This document shows, one piece after another, positions 27,621 through 37,469 of a stretch of DNA of 64,000 bases (positions within the stretch are counted from its first letter, which is position 1; every line of letters begins with the position of its first letter). The DNA is from RH-AL1 sp965198715 (lineage in GTDB: Bacteria > Pseudomonadota > Alphaproteobacteria > Rhizobiales > Beijerinckiaceae). The DNA lies in contig CBDAPV010000001.1 of the NCBI GenBank assembly GCA_965198715.1, forward strand, positions 1,054,001-1,118,000, written 5' to 3'. The notes beneath the pieces were generated by a model that made no database searches, was not told the origin of the DNA, and saw only the letters and a program-made list of their open reading frames with translations. The translations under genes were made by a program, and so were the position numbers.

Positions 27621-28634
27621 TCAGTTGTGGATGGGGTGAAACGTCGAGCCGCTGGGTCCGGCCAAGGCCTCGGGAGGCAGGTCGCCGCCGAGCTTGGGTG
27701 CGGCCGAGGCGGCGGCCACGACCGGCAGGGTGGCACGCGCCGTCGCCGGCGCCACGGCGGAGGTGAGATAGCGCGGACCCTCCGGGGCCGGAGCCGGCGC
27801 GGTGATGGTGTCGCTCGGATCGTCATCGCGACGCGCGACATCGATCGGTCGACGATGGCGGTGGTGCTCGGCCAGCTGGTGGCGCGCGGCACGATGCGGC
27901 TTGGTCATCTCGGCCGGCGCCTCCGACACGGGCAGCACGAGCCCCGCGTCGCTGGTCGCAACCGACGCCTCCTGCGGACCGATCACCAGATGGTCGACCC
28001 AGCTCGCCATCTCGTCGAAGCTCGTACCGGCGCGGCACAGGCGCACGCGCACCGATGCGGGTCCGACGAGGCCGGCGTCGCGCGGCAGGCGGTTCGAGTC
28101 GATCCACTGCCACATGTAGAGGCAGCGAGTGTCCGGGCCGACGCGGCCCAGCGCCAGTCCGTAGGAACCGTAGTCGTTGCTGCGCTCGCGTTCGACGACC
28201 TGCATCGCGACATGAGGGAAGGCGGCGCCGATCTCGGAACGCACGGCGGCTTCGGTCGGGCGCTGAAGCGGCACGCGCTCCTCGAGAGTGTCGCGGGCGT
28301 CGGTTCGCACCAGCACGGTCATGCCGTTGGAGACCATCGGCACGCGGGCGCCGCCGAGCGCGATGTCCTGGCGGAAGCCGTCGATGTAATCGCGCGAACG
28401 CACTGTGCCGTACGCGGCGCCCGGCAGCGCGACGATGCGCGGATGATCCGAGACGGCGACGCGCTCGCGACGCGCGCTGCCCTCGGACGCCAGCGCCATC
28501 ATTCGCGAGCGCGGCTGCACGCTGTCCTCGAGGCTCAAGCCGGCCTCGCCCGTCGCGTCGTGGGTGCAGGCGCCCACGAGCAGCGCCAGCGGCAGGCACG
28601 GCAGCCCGCGAAGGAGGGTGAACAACAGACTCAT
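27621..28634 (-). CDS. bcsN: cellulose biosynthesis protein BcsN, lipoprotein
   Basis: A 337-residue exported protein. The signal sequence ends in a lipobox (LPLALLVGAC), so it should be lipid-anchored. The middle region fits the BcsN family found in alphaproteobacterial cellulose operons: YIDGFRQDIALGGARVPMVS, GMTVLVRTDARD, GSYGLALGRVGPDTRCLYMW and RLPRDAGLVGPASVRVRLC. The tail is proline/alanine-rich and disordered. Its ATG overlaps the stop of the TPR gene (ATGA). Role in cellulose export is inferred from family and operon; the biochemistry is unknown. Confidence 0.8.
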   Translation of the reverse strand: MSLLFTLLRGLPCLPLALLVGACTHDATGEAGLSLEDSVQPRSRMMALASEGSARRERVAVSDHPRIVALPGAAYGTVRSRDYIDGFRQDIALGGARVPMVSNGMTVLVRTDARDTLEERVPLQRPTEAAVRSEIGAAFPHVAMQVVERERSNDYGSYGLALGRVGPDTRCLYMWQWIDSNRLPRDAGLVGPASVRVRLCRAGTSFDEMASWVDHLVIGPQEASVATSDAGLVLPVSEAPAEMTKPHRAARHQLAEHHRHRRPIDVARRDDDPSDTITAPAPAPEGPRYLTSAVAPATARATLPVVAAASAAPKLGGDLPPEALAGPSGSTFHPIHN

Positions 28635-30646
28635 GAGGGCCGTCCGGGACGCGAGATGTCGGCGTCGACCTTCGCGGGAGCCGGCGTGGAAGACGCGGCG
28701 GCCGGTGCGGAGGCGGGCGGACGATTCTTTCTACCACCCTCTCGTAAAGAGAGTTCCAACGCCCATAGGCTTCCCGCCGGCGGATCCTTCTCCATCGCCG
28801 TCGGCGAGCTCGCCTCGGCTGTACCGTCCCAGCCCGGAAGCAGGGTGAAGCCCCAGCGCTCGTAGGGCATCGGGCCGACACCCGGCACGCGGCGCGCGAC
28901 GAGCGGCCCGGCGAGTTCGCGACCGCGGATCCTGGTGCCGGCATCCGCCGTGGCGACGGTGTGCAACACCGTGAAGCGCAACGGATTGTCCGGCATGACG
29001 GCGACCGGGAACTCGGTGCGCTTCACCAGCGGCTGGCCGCCCGCCGCCGTCGCAGGATCAGCCGCGTCGTCGGGCGAGGGCACGCGGGCGCGGGCGAAGC
29101 CCGGCTGCTGCATGGCCAGCATGGCGCCCCGGCGTCCGGCGGAGGCCGCGGTCGCCGGGGCGCGGAGCGTGTCGGCCATGGTGCGGCCGGTCCAGTCCAC
29201 GCCCGTCCCGCCGGCGGCCGGCGCAAGCATGGCGTCGCGCGGCGGCGCCGAAGGCTGGCGCGGATCGGCCTCGCAGGGCGGTGGCGGCGGCCTGCGACCA
29301 TCGTCGAAGGCGAGCTCCACGACCTTCGGGAACAAACCGTCGTAGCGGTTGACCACGTCGCGGAATTCCTTGGCCTTGTGCATGCGCTGCAGGGACAGCG
29401 CGTAGCCGTAGACCGTGGCCTCCTTGGGCAGCCAGGCCACGGCGCGCTCGAACCAACGCAGCGCCAGCGGATATTGGCAGGTGTTGTAGGCGTACCAGGC
29501 GAGCGCCTGCGCGCCCTCGCCGGACTCGCTCTGCACCGTGACCTGGGCGTAGCGCTGCACCCGCTCCGCCTCGATGAAGGGCGGCTGCTCGCGCGTAAAG
29601 TCGCGCTCGAGCAGGTCGATGAACAGGATCGAATTGTTCACCAGCGGCGCGCGCCAGGCGTAGGCGACCTCTTCCGCCTCGCGCTTCATGCCGAGCATGC
29701 GCAGCGTGTGGGCGAGACCGTGGGCGATCATGGCGTCGCCGCCGTGGCTCAGGGACAGCTTGAACCAGTCGAGTGCCAACGCGTAGTCCGCGCGCTTGTA
29801 GCCGTACCAGGCGACGAGGCCGGGCTCGTCGGGGTTGGTAGCGTCGTGGACGTGTTCCTGAAAGCGCTTCAGCTCGTCGTCTGTGACCGCATTGGCCGGC
29901 TCGTCGTGGAGGTAGGCCGATATGCGGGCGCGGGTGATGTCGATGGCGATCGGCTCGAACTCGCTGCGACCGGCCGCATCGGTGTGGCCGGTGGCGATCA
30001 GCTTCTCGACCATGACCATGGGGATGAGCCGGATCGCGAATTCGATCGTGGCGCGGCGTTCGCCGGGGTCGTCGTGGCCGTCCATGATGGAGCGATAGAC
30101 CACGTAGGCCTCCGAGCAGTCGTTCTCGTGGGCATAGGCCTCGGCGATCACCCACAAGGCCTCGGCGTCGCTCTTGGCCCAGCCGATGCCGCTGTCGTGG
30201 AAGCTCTCCACGATAGCGTGCCAGCGCTCGGCCTTGGCGAGCCCCATGACCTTGGCGCGCAGGATTTTGATGCGGATTTTAGACTGAAGGTCCTCGGATG
30301 GCTTCCAGCCGGGTTCTGCGGCCTGGCGCAGGGCCACCGCCCTGTCGATGTCGGCGAGCCGGTTCTGCTGATAGAGCGCCCACAGCGGACCCTCGTCGTC
30401 GCGGCCCTTGTGGGCGGCGTAGAGGTCCGGCGGCGCGCGCCAGCCCGGGTCGAGCTTGGCGAGGCGGCCGACCTCCGCCTCGACGCGGTCGCGGCGGCCG
30501 AGGGAGGCGTAGTAGCGCAGCGCGGTCTCGTCGACCCGCCGCGCCGGAGCGGGCGCAGTCGGCATGGATGCGGGCATCGGCTCGGCGGCAAGCACCGCGC
30601 CCGGCAGGGCGAGGAGGAGCGCCAGCGCGGTTAGTGGGCGAAGCAC
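28631..30646 (-). CDS. BcsC-like TPR protein of the cellulose operon
   Basis: A 671-residue periplasmic protein. The start is GTG at 30646, preceded by GAGG, inside the end of bcsZ; the frame is open further upstream but overlaps bcsZ. The signal peptide is LRPLTALALLLALPGAVLAA. TPR-like helices follow (TALRYYASLGRRDRVEAEVG, PLWALYQQNRLADIDRAVAL, AEALWVIAEAYAHENDCSEA, QALAWYAYNTCQYPLALRWF). After ~470 the sequence becomes proline/alanine-rich and disordered. The C-terminal beta-barrel of enterobacterial BcsC is absent, so another outer membrane protein, possibly BcsS, would have to provide the pore. Named by analogy only. Confidence 0.7.
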   Translation of the reverse strand: MLRPLTALALLLALPGAVLAAEPMPASMPTAPAPARRVDETALRYYASLGRRDRVEAEVGRLAKLDPGWRAPPDLYAAHKGRDDEGPLWALYQQNRLADIDRAVALRQAAEPGWKPSEDLQSKIRIKILRAKVMGLAKAERWHAIVESFHDSGIGWAKSDAEALWVIAEAYAHENDCSEAYVVYRSIMDGHDDPGERRATIEFAIRLIPMVMVEKLIATGHTDAAGRSEFEPIAIDITRARISAYLHDEPANAVTDDELKRFQEHVHDATNPDEPGLVAWYGYKRADYALALDWFKLSLSHGGDAMIAHGLAHTLRMLGMKREAEEVAYAWRAPLVNNSILFIDLLERDFTREQPPFIEAERVQRYAQVTVQSESGEGAQALAWYAYNTCQYPLALRWFERAVAWLPKEATVYGYALSLQRMHKAKEFRDVVNRYDGLFPKVVELAFDDGRRPPPPPCEADPRQPSAPPRDAMLAPAAGGTGVDWTGRTMADTLRAPATAASAGRRGAMLAMQQPGFARARVPSPDDAADPATAAGGQPLVKRTEFPVAVMPDNPLRFTVLHTVATADAGTRIRGRELAGPLVARRVPGVGPMPYERWGFTLLPGWDGTAEASSPTAMEKDPPAGSLWALELSLREGGRKNRPPASAPAAASSTPAPAKVDADISRPGRPS

Positions 30647-31809
30647 GTCGGGTACCTCATGTGGCCGGCGACGAGCGCGAGCAGGTTCAGGGTCACGGCG
30701 TAGTAGTTCTCCTCGGCGCGCACGCTGTGGTCGCCGCCGGCGGCCAGCGTCCCGCCGGAGGCGGCGCAGCCGGCGAGCGCGGCGACGGCGCCGTAGCCCT
30801 TCTCGACAAGCCAGTCGGCCGGCTGCCCGGTCGAGGTCTCGATGATCGGCAGCGCGCCGCGGGCGTTCTTCTGCCAGGCCCGAACGAAGGGCGCGTAGAT
30901 CTCGCGCTGCCCGAGCCCCGCCCATGCGATGTAGAGCGGGATGCGAATCGAGTTGTAGGAGAAGCGCTGCGGGAAGCCGTCCGCCGGGCGCGGCATGGCG
31001 TCGTGGAGCGAGACCCAGTCGCTCGGCAGAGCGGCGGGACCGAAATGCGTCTGCTTGACGAGCTCGAGTCCGCTGCGGCTCAGGCCGGCCCAGTCGACGT
31101 CGGGCGCCACCAGCGGCAGCCGGGCGAAGGCCGGGAACACCCAATAGGAGAGGTTCACCACCGGGCCGTCGGGCCGGTCCTCGGCGGCGAAGCCGGCGAC
31201 TCCCGGCAGCAGCAGCGCGCCGTCCTTGGTGTGCGGCAGGATGAGCTTGCGCCCGACCTCGACGGCGATGCGGCGCCCGGCGATCTTATAGGGCAGCACG
31301 CCCCAGGCGTCGGCCGCCTCGGCCAGCGCCCAGGCGACGAGCAGGTCGCCGTCCGACGCGTCGTTCATGTCGGCGACGGCCGGCCGCGCGCCCGGTTCCC
31401 AGCGCCAGGCGAGGAGCTCGTCGTCGCGCACCATCAGGTTGGCGCGGGTCCAGCCCCAGATCAGGTCGAAGCTGGCGCGGTCGTCGGCCGCGACGGCGAG
31501 CAGCATGCCGTAGCCCTGGCCCTCGGAATGGCTGATCATCGCGTTGGCCGTGTCGACGACGCGGCCCGCCGGCGTGACGAAGCGCGAGCGATAGAGCCGC
31601 CACGCCTCCGGCTCCTTCAGCGTGCCCAGCAGCGGCAGCGCGGAGTCGGCGCGGCGGGCCGGCAGCACGGGATCGGCCAGCGGCACCGGCTCGGCGGCGA
31701 CGTCGAGGACCGCCGGCCTGGCCGGCACTACACGGGAGGCCGGCTCTTCGGCGCGGACGGCGCCGGAAGCGAGGGTGGCGGCGACGAAGAGGGCGAGCAG
31801 GCGTCTCAT
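30631..31809 (-). CDS. bcsZ: periplasmic endoglucanase BcsZ (GH8)
   Basis: A 392-residue secreted cellulase of glycoside hydrolase family 8. The signal peptide MRRLLALFVAATLASGAVRA is followed by a linker. The GH8 core starts at AWRLYRSRFVTPAGRVVDT with the general acid Glu in ISHSEGQGYGMLLAV, then FDLIWGWTRANL, MNDASDGDLLVAWAL, VNLSYWVFPAFARL, SDWVSLHDAM and YNSIRIPLYIAWAG. It trims or edits nascent glucan in the periplasm during cellulose export. Its ATG overlaps the bcsB stop (ATGA), and its 3' end overlaps the TPR gene by 16 bases. Confidence 0.9.
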   Translation of the reverse strand: MRRLLALFVAATLASGAVRAEEPASRVVPARPAVLDVAAEPVPLADPVLPARRADSALPLLGTLKEPEAWRLYRSRFVTPAGRVVDTANAMISHSEGQGYGMLLAVAADDRASFDLIWGWTRANLMVRDDELLAWRWEPGARPAVADMNDASDGDLLVAWALAEAADAWGVLPYKIAGRRIAVEVGRKLILPHTKDGALLLPGVAGFAAEDRPDGPVVNLSYWVFPAFARLPLVAPDVDWAGLSRSGLELVKQTHFGPAALPSDWVSLHDAMPRPADGFPQRFSYNSIRIPLYIAWAGLGQREIYAPFVRAWQKNARGALPIIETSTGQPADWLVEKGYGAVAALAGCAASGGTLAAGGDHSVRAEENYYAVTLNLLALVAGHMRYPTCFAH

Positions 31810-34247
31810 TCCGATCTCCGGCCGACGCCGCGCACGAACCACAGCGTGGTACCGCTCAGGCAGAGTGCCAGCAGGAGCGACATCGCGACGAAGGCGAGCG
31901 GATTGAGGGAAAACCATCCGGCGAGCACGAGACGGCCGTTGCCGAGCGAGGCGGCCTTGGCACCGCGATAGGTGAAGCGCGTCGCCTCGGTCGCGACGAC
32001 CTTGCCGTTCGAGGCGTCGAGCGCTGCCAGGCGACCGTGGACCTTGCTCCAGACCTGCGGATCGAACAGGCAGCCGACGCCGGCCTTCAGCGTCGCCGCG
32101 TCGGGCGCGGTGACGATGGTGGTGACGTCGCCGTCGTCGGAGGTCACGCCCTGGGCGAGGAGCAGCGAGGCGTCGGCATCGACGCCGGCAACATTGGAGG
32201 TCGAGCCGACGCTCCGCAGGTGCGCCTGCATGCCCTCGACCTAGTCGCCGGCCCGCTCGCGCCATCCGCGCGTCCGCAACTCGTCCGCCGGCTGTGCGAG
32301 GAAGTCGTCGACCTTCGGAGCGACGTCGGCCGCGTTCGCCTTGCCCTTCATCGCCATTGCGGCGTGGGGCGGCAGCTTGCAGGCCGAAGGGCCGTCGGGG
32401 TTGCTCAGCCACCAGCGCGCCTGCACCGCGTCGGGCGCGGCCTCGGGCGCCGGCGTCGCGTCCGCAACGTCGTGCCAGGCGGCTTCGACCGCGGCGGGAT
32501 CGAGCCCGACCCGCGTCAACGTGCCGGGATCGAGCGAGCGCGCCGGCGACACCACCAGCGTCGAGCCGTCGCTCTTCGCCGGCATCGTCGTGGCGAAGGC
32601 GAAGGGCACGACCCGGCCGGCGGCCACCGCCACGCGGGCGGTCAGCGACAGCGCCGCGCCCATCGTGTCGCGATCGGGCTTGGGCACGACGAGGCGGGCC
32701 TGGCCCTGCGTGAAGGGCAGCGCGCCGGCCGTCGCCAGCGCGAGGTCGGGCAGGCGCTCCACCCGCGCCAGCGTCGGCAGTCGCAGCTGCGACTTGTCGA
32801 GCAACAGGAAGCGCTTGGCGGCCGAGGCGGCGCAGCTGGCGTCGGCGGAGCGAGGCGTCTCCGCGTAGATGTCGATGCGGTTGACTCCCGGCCGCATCAT
32901 GCCGAGCGGCAGGAACAGCTGGTTGTGCTTGAACACCTCGCCGTCGGCATAGGGCAGCTTGATGATCCCGGAATTGTGGCCGTTGACGTCGACGCGGACC
33001 TGCGCGCCCTGGGCGAGGCCCGACGCGTAGCCGCCGGCGAGGTCGAAGGTGCCGCGGCCGTAGTCGGCCGCGAGCGTGTCGGCCGGCAGGCTGAAGACGA
33101 TGCTGCGCTTGAAGAAGCGGCCGTCGAAGTCCTGCGTGTCGAGGCCGAGATCGCGCAGCGTGATCGCCTCGTCGCCCTGCGTGGGACGCGCGGGGAAGTT
33201 CGCGGCGGCGACGAGGCCGGGCGCCGTGCCGGTGGGCTCCGGCAGGCGGGCGAGGCCGGCGATGGCGGCATCGACCTCGCGGTCGTCGGTGCCGCTGACG
33301 ACCAGCGTCGGGCGCGCGCCTCCGGCACCGGGGATCAGGACAGCGAGCGGCCCGGCGCTGCCGAGCGCGCCGGCGAGCCGGGGCAGCTTGGCCAGTGCTT
33401 CGCGAGTGCCGAGCGCGACATCGATCCCGTAGGGCTCGCCGACGTTCTGCGAGAAATCGACGAGTGGCTGCTGCATGCGGCCGCGCAGTGCCAGCGTCTG
33501 CGTGGCGCGCACGAGGCGGCCGAGATGGGCCGGATTGGTGCGGCCGGAGAGCACCACGTGGATCGGGGTCGAGCCGTCGGGGCGCGAGGCCAGCGCCGGC
33601 AGGTCCGCGAGATCGGTGATCGCCGCCGCCTCCGTGGGGATCTCGAGCCCGGTCTCGCGCGGGTCGATGCGGGTCCATAATTCGTACGTGGCGGCCACCG
33701 AGCAGTCGACGCGATGACGCTGCTCGACGATCAAGGCGACCTCGTTGAAGCCGGGCTTGAGCAGGTCGGCGGGAATGGCAAACGCGATGCGGCGCAGGCC
33801 CTGCGGCGCGTCGATCGGATCGGAACCGACGAGGCGGCCGTTGACGCGCAGCCGCAACGACGAGGTCTCGGGCAGCACCGAGACGGCGGACATGTAGCCG
33901 ATGCGCAGGCGCAGTGGGGTCGCCGCTTGGGCCTGCGTGAGGAACACCGGCCAGCGCAGCTCGCCGTTCTCGCCGGAGATGCGCCAGCCGTCGAGCGGCG
34001 CGGCGAGGTGGCGCAGCACCGGGCCGGTTGCGGTCCCGAGAGCCGGCAAGGCTGCGGCCCGTGCCGGACGCACCTCGGGTGTGGCGACAACGGGCACCGC
34101 AGCGCTGGGCACCGAAGCACCGGGCATGGCGACGCCACGCGGCCCGATGCCGGCCCACATCTGCGCCTGTGCCGGCACGCCGAACGCGAGGAGGGCGAGG
34201 ACGGCCGCCGAGGCCCGGACGCTAGGCTGCAAGGGATGTCGCGGCAT
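31806..34247 (-). pseudogene. bcsB: cellulose synthase subunit BcsB, interrupted by in-frame TAG
   Basis: BcsB is the periplasmic partner that guides the glucan from BcsA and is tethered by a C-terminal membrane helix. The start at 34247 gives signal peptide RASAAVLALLAFGVPAQAQ. The body has typical jelly-roll/flavodoxin pieces (LRLRIGYMSAVSVLPETSSL, LRLRVNGRLVGSDPI, FSLPADTLAADYGRGTFDL, GVNRIDIYAETP). After 668 codons an in-frame TAG (32243-32241) follows WRERAGD. The same frame then continues uninterrupted for 144 codons with TIVTAPDAATLKAGV, GRLAALDASNGKV, RLVLAGWFSLNP and the anchor PLAFVAMSLLLALCLSG. Full length would be 813. Either a nonsense mutation, a sequencing error or readthrough; internal ATG 32231 could restart but lacks a signal peptide. 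Confidence 0.85.
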
Positions 34248-36723
34248 GCGCGGGCTCCACGGGCGAGAGGGCGCGCTGCATGTCGGCGGCGGCGAGGCGC
34301 AGCATCGCCTGCATCCAGTCGGCAGGGACGACCGCGGCCTCGACCGGCGCGACGGCGAGTGTGGCGGCGAGGGCGTCGAAATCCTCCTCGACCACCGGTG
34401 CCACGATCGTGTCCGTGTCCGCGATCGCGAGCAAAGCGGCATTCATCGCGACCACGGGTGCCGCCGCGGGCATCGCCGGCACGATGGCCGGCACCGTCTC
34501 GACGACGGCGGACATCTCGGACGTCGCTACCATGGGCTCGATCGCGACGATGGGTGTGGCGGTCGCGATGGCGACGACCGGTTTAGGGCGGAGATAGGAG
34601 AACGCGCGGACCGGCTCGGTGACGCCCCAGTACAGGAAGCGCAGGCTGCCGCTGACGAGGTTCTTGTGCGCCCGCCGCTTCTGCTGGAAGCGCAGCATGG
34701 CGTCGGGGTCGCCATACATGAGATCGGCGAGCGCGGCGTAGGCGGCCGGCCCCATCTTGCCGAAGGAGAAGCCGCAGGTCAGGCCGTCGGCGTCCGGCGT
34801 GGCGTGGACCAGGTCGAGGGTGAAGGGCGCGTGCGCCGCCTCGCCATCGAGCGGCAGCACCGACAACATGCAGGCGGCCTCGGCGGCGAAGGCCGGCACG
34901 GCCTCGCCCTCGGCGAAGCGCACGGCGCAACCGCCGGCCGAGACCGACTGGATCGAGACCGGCGTCGTCGCCGCGCCGCAGGTGAGCAAGCCGCGGCGGT
35001 CGATCGCGAGGCGAGGAAAGCGGTCCGGCTCGCGGCGCTCGGCGACTACGCCCATCGCGACGCCGGCGATGACGAGGTTGAAGGTGGTCCACAGGCCGAC
35101 GATCAGCATCAGCTCGGCGCCGGGCTCGAAGACGTATCGGTAGAAGGCCGTCACGGCGCCGACGAGAAGTAGCGCGAAGATGACGAAGAACGGCTGCGCC
35201 AGTCCGGAAAGGTGGTTCTCTTCGAGCGAGATGCCCTTGGCGGTGACGTTGAAGGTCGGCTTGCGGGGCTTGGCCACGACCGAGACGATGGCCTTGGCGA
35301 GGTAGACGCCCTGCACGTATTCGTAGAGCTCGCTCATGAACGGCCAGCGCACGCGGCCGTAGAGGTAGTTCTGCAGCATCAGGTTCACGACCATGTAGGT
35401 CGCGCTGTAGGCCAAGGCCTCGTCCATCGAGGAGACGAAGATCTTCACGTCGAAGAAAATGTGCAGCAGCGGCGCGAAGGTGAACACCATGCGCGGCAGA
35501 GGGAAGAACCAGAAGGTCATCGACGACAGGTAGGCGAGCTTTTGGATGGGCTTCAAACCCTTCTTGAAGAGCGGGTTCTTCAAGAGAAGGATCTGGAACA
35601 TGCCCTGGCACCAGCGCGAGCGCTGGCCGATGAAGCTCTCGAAGGTCTCGGGCTGCAGCCCGGCGATCAGCGGCTTGTCGACATAGGCCGAGTGCCAGCC
35701 CTTGGCGTGCAGCTCGAAGGCGGTCTCGCAATCCTCGGTGATGGTGATACCGGAAAAGCCGCCGGTGATGTCGAGCGCTTCCCGGCGCAGCAGGGCGGCG
35801 GAGCCGCAGAAGAACGAGGCGTCCCACTTGTCGAGCCCGCGCTGCGTCACCGAGTAGAACATCTCGTTCTCGGAGGGCATCACCTGGAAGGTGCGCAGGT
35901 TGCGCTCGATCGGGTCGGGGTTGAGGAAGACGTGCGGCGTCTGTACGAGGAACAGCTTGGCGTCCTGGGCGAAGTGGCCGATGGTCTCGCGCAGGAACGA
36001 CTTGAACGGCGCGTGGTCGGCGTCGAACACCACGACGATCTCGCCCGTGGCGTGCTCGAGGCCGTTGTTCATGTTGCCGGCCTTGGCGTGCTCGTTCTTC
36101 TCGCGGGTGAGATAGCGCGCGCCCATCGCCTCGCAGAGCTTGCTCAGCGAGCGACGGCGCTCCCGCGCGGCCGCCGACTTCACCGGATTCGCTCCGTTGA
36201 CCTTCTGCTCGGTGCCGCCGTCGTCGAGCAGCCAGACGGTGAGCTTCTCGCGCGGGTAGTCCATCGCCTTGGCGGCGGCGATGGTGGTGGCCAGGATGTA
36301 CTCGTCCTCGTTGTAGGAGGGAATGAAGACGTCGACCGTCGGCAGCGCGTCGTCGTCCCCGCGCTCGAGCGGTTTGCGGACCAACGGATCGGCGTTGATG
36401 ACCAGGCTGATGACGAGGATCAGCACGCAGTAGAGTTCGGCGAGGACGAGCAGCAGTCCGAGCGTGAAATTGACGGGTTGGTCGAGCGGCGGCAGCGTGT
36501 AGATGGCGCGCCAGAAGATATAGCGCAGCACCACGAGGCTGCCGAGCGCGAGGAACGCCCAGCGGGCATAGGAGCCGCGGCCCCACTTCCATGTCGCGCC
36601 CATCGCGGCGATGACGGTGACGGCGAGCGCGAGCTGCGCGCCGGTCGAGACCGGCTGCGTCAGGAAGACCAGGGCGAACAGCCCGGATGCGGCCCAGACG
36701 ACGAGGCGGAGCGTCTTCAGCAT
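34222..36723 (-). CDS. bcsA: cellulose synthase catalytic subunit BcsA (GT2, PilZ)
   Basis: An 833-residue processive glycosyltransferase of the inner membrane using UDP-glucose. N-terminal helices (LRLVVWAASGLFALVFL, then LALAVTVIAAMGATW and more) precede the GT2 domain with VFIPSYNEDEYI, VWLLDDGG, VVFDADHAP (DxD), ITITEDCETAFEL (TED) and the QRSRWCQG signature (Q-x-x-RW). More membrane segments follow, then a PilZ domain whose RREPDR matches the RxxxR cyclic-di-GMP motif. The second motif reads SVSAGG, with Ser in place of Asp/Asn. The C-terminal ~100 residues are a low-complexity Ala/Val extension. It starts eight bases after bcsS and overlaps bcsB by 26 bases. Confidence 0.95.
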   Translation of the reverse strand: MLKTLRLVVWAASGLFALVFLTQPVSTGAQLALAVTVIAAMGATWKWGRGSYARWAFLALGSLVVLRYIFWRAIYTLPPLDQPVNFTLGLLLVLAELYCVLILVISLVINADPLVRKPLERGDDDALPTVDVFIPSYNEDEYILATTIAAAKAMDYPREKLTVWLLDDGGTEQKVNGANPVKSAAARERRRSLSKLCEAMGARYLTREKNEHAKAGNMNNGLEHATGEIVVVFDADHAPFKSFLRETIGHFAQDAKLFLVQTPHVFLNPDPIERNLRTFQVMPSENEMFYSVTQRGLDKWDASFFCGSAALLRREALDITGGFSGITITEDCETAFELHAKGWHSAYVDKPLIAGLQPETFESFIGQRSRWCQGMFQILLLKNPLFKKGLKPIQKLAYLSSMTFWFFPLPRMVFTFAPLLHIFFDVKIFVSSMDEALAYSATYMVVNLMLQNYLYGRVRWPFMSELYEYVQGVYLAKAIVSVVAKPRKPTFNVTAKGISLEENHLSGLAQPFFVIFALLLVGAVTAFYRYVFEPGAELMLIVGLWTTFNLVIAGVAMGVVAERREPDRFPRLAIDRRGLLTCGAATTPVSIQSVSAGGCAVRFAEGEAVPAFAAEAACMLSVLPLDGEAAHAPFTLDLVHATPDADGLTCGFSFGKMGPAAYAALADLMYGDPDAMLRFQQKRRAHKNLVSGSLRFLYWGVTEPVRAFSYLRPKPVVAIATATPIVAIEPMVATSEMSAVVETVPAIVPAMPAAAPVVAMNAALLAIADTDTIVAPVVEEDFDALAATLAVAPVEAAVVPADWMQAMLRLAAADMQRALSPVEPAHAATSLAA

Positions 36724-36731
36724 GACGCGCC

Positions 36732-37469
36732 TCAGAAACCGGCGCGCGCGTCGACGGTGACGTAGCCACCGCTTTTGCGCACGCGATCGTAGAGGTAGCC
36801 GGCGGCGAAGGAGAACTGCAGCGGTCCGGTCCGCAGGCCGGAGAGCTGGGCGCCGACGCGCTCCTGGTTGAAGAACTGGTCGCCGAGTGCGGTGAATTCC
36901 GGGCCGATGTAGAGGTTGGGGCCGATCAGGTAGCCGCCGCGCAGCCGGGCAAAATAGGCGGTCTTGTTGGTGGCGAACGAGCCTTGCGCCGCGACCATCG
37001 TGTTGAGGCTCGGTTTGGTGTAGAACTCGAGCTGGGTCTTGGCGCCGACGCTGGTGCCGACCACCGGGTTTGCCGGGTCGGCGATCGACAGCGAATTGTT
37101 GCGCACGTCGACGCCGAGATAGGCGGAGAACACCGTCGAGGGTGAGATCCACTCGTAGCCGGCGAGCAGCGCACCACTCTCCTGGCGTCCGTGGACGGTC
37201 TGGTTGGTGTCGGTGGCATAGTAGCTGTAGACGCCGCCGAGCGCGTCGGCGCGGATGCGAAGCCCGCTCTGCGCCAGCGTGCCCACTGGAGCCCCCGTTA
37301 TCAGAACGTCGCCGAAGTACGAGCCCTGCGTGGTGACGTCCGTCGAGACGTCGACAGCGACGATCCAGTCGTCCGAGGGCGCCTGAGGCTTGGCTCCAGT
37401 GTACCAGTCCGCGGCAAGCGCGGGAACCGGTACGGCGAGGAGGCCGGCCACGAGGAGACGAAGGAGCAT
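36732..37469 (-). CDS. bcsS: cellulose biosynthesis protein BcsS, outer membrane barrel
   Basis: A 245-residue exported protein, first gene of the operon. The signal peptide MLLRLLVAGLLAVPVPALA precedes alternating amphipathic strands (SDDWIVAVDVSTDVTTQGSY, ALGGVYSYYATDTNQT, GALLAGYEWISPSTVFSAYL, GPNLYIGPEFTALGDQFFN, LQFSFAAGYLYDRVR) and a final GYVTVDARAGF with a terminal Phe, as expected of a small outer membrane barrel. This is the BcsS family seen beside bcsA in alphaproteobacteria. It may form part of the export route in place of the BcsC barrel (inference). Confidence 0.8.
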   Translation of the reverse strand: MLLRLLVAGLLAVPVPALAADWYTGAKPQAPSDDWIVAVDVSTDVTTQGSYFGDVLITGAPVGTLAQSGLRIRADALGGVYSYYATDTNQTVHGRQESGALLAGYEWISPSTVFSAYLGVDVRNNSLSIADPANPVVGTSVGAKTQLEFYTKPSLNTMVAAQGSFATNKTAYFARLRGGYLIGPNLYIGPEFTALGDQFFNQERVGAQLSGLRTGPLQFSFAAGYLYDRVRKSGGYVTVDARAGF

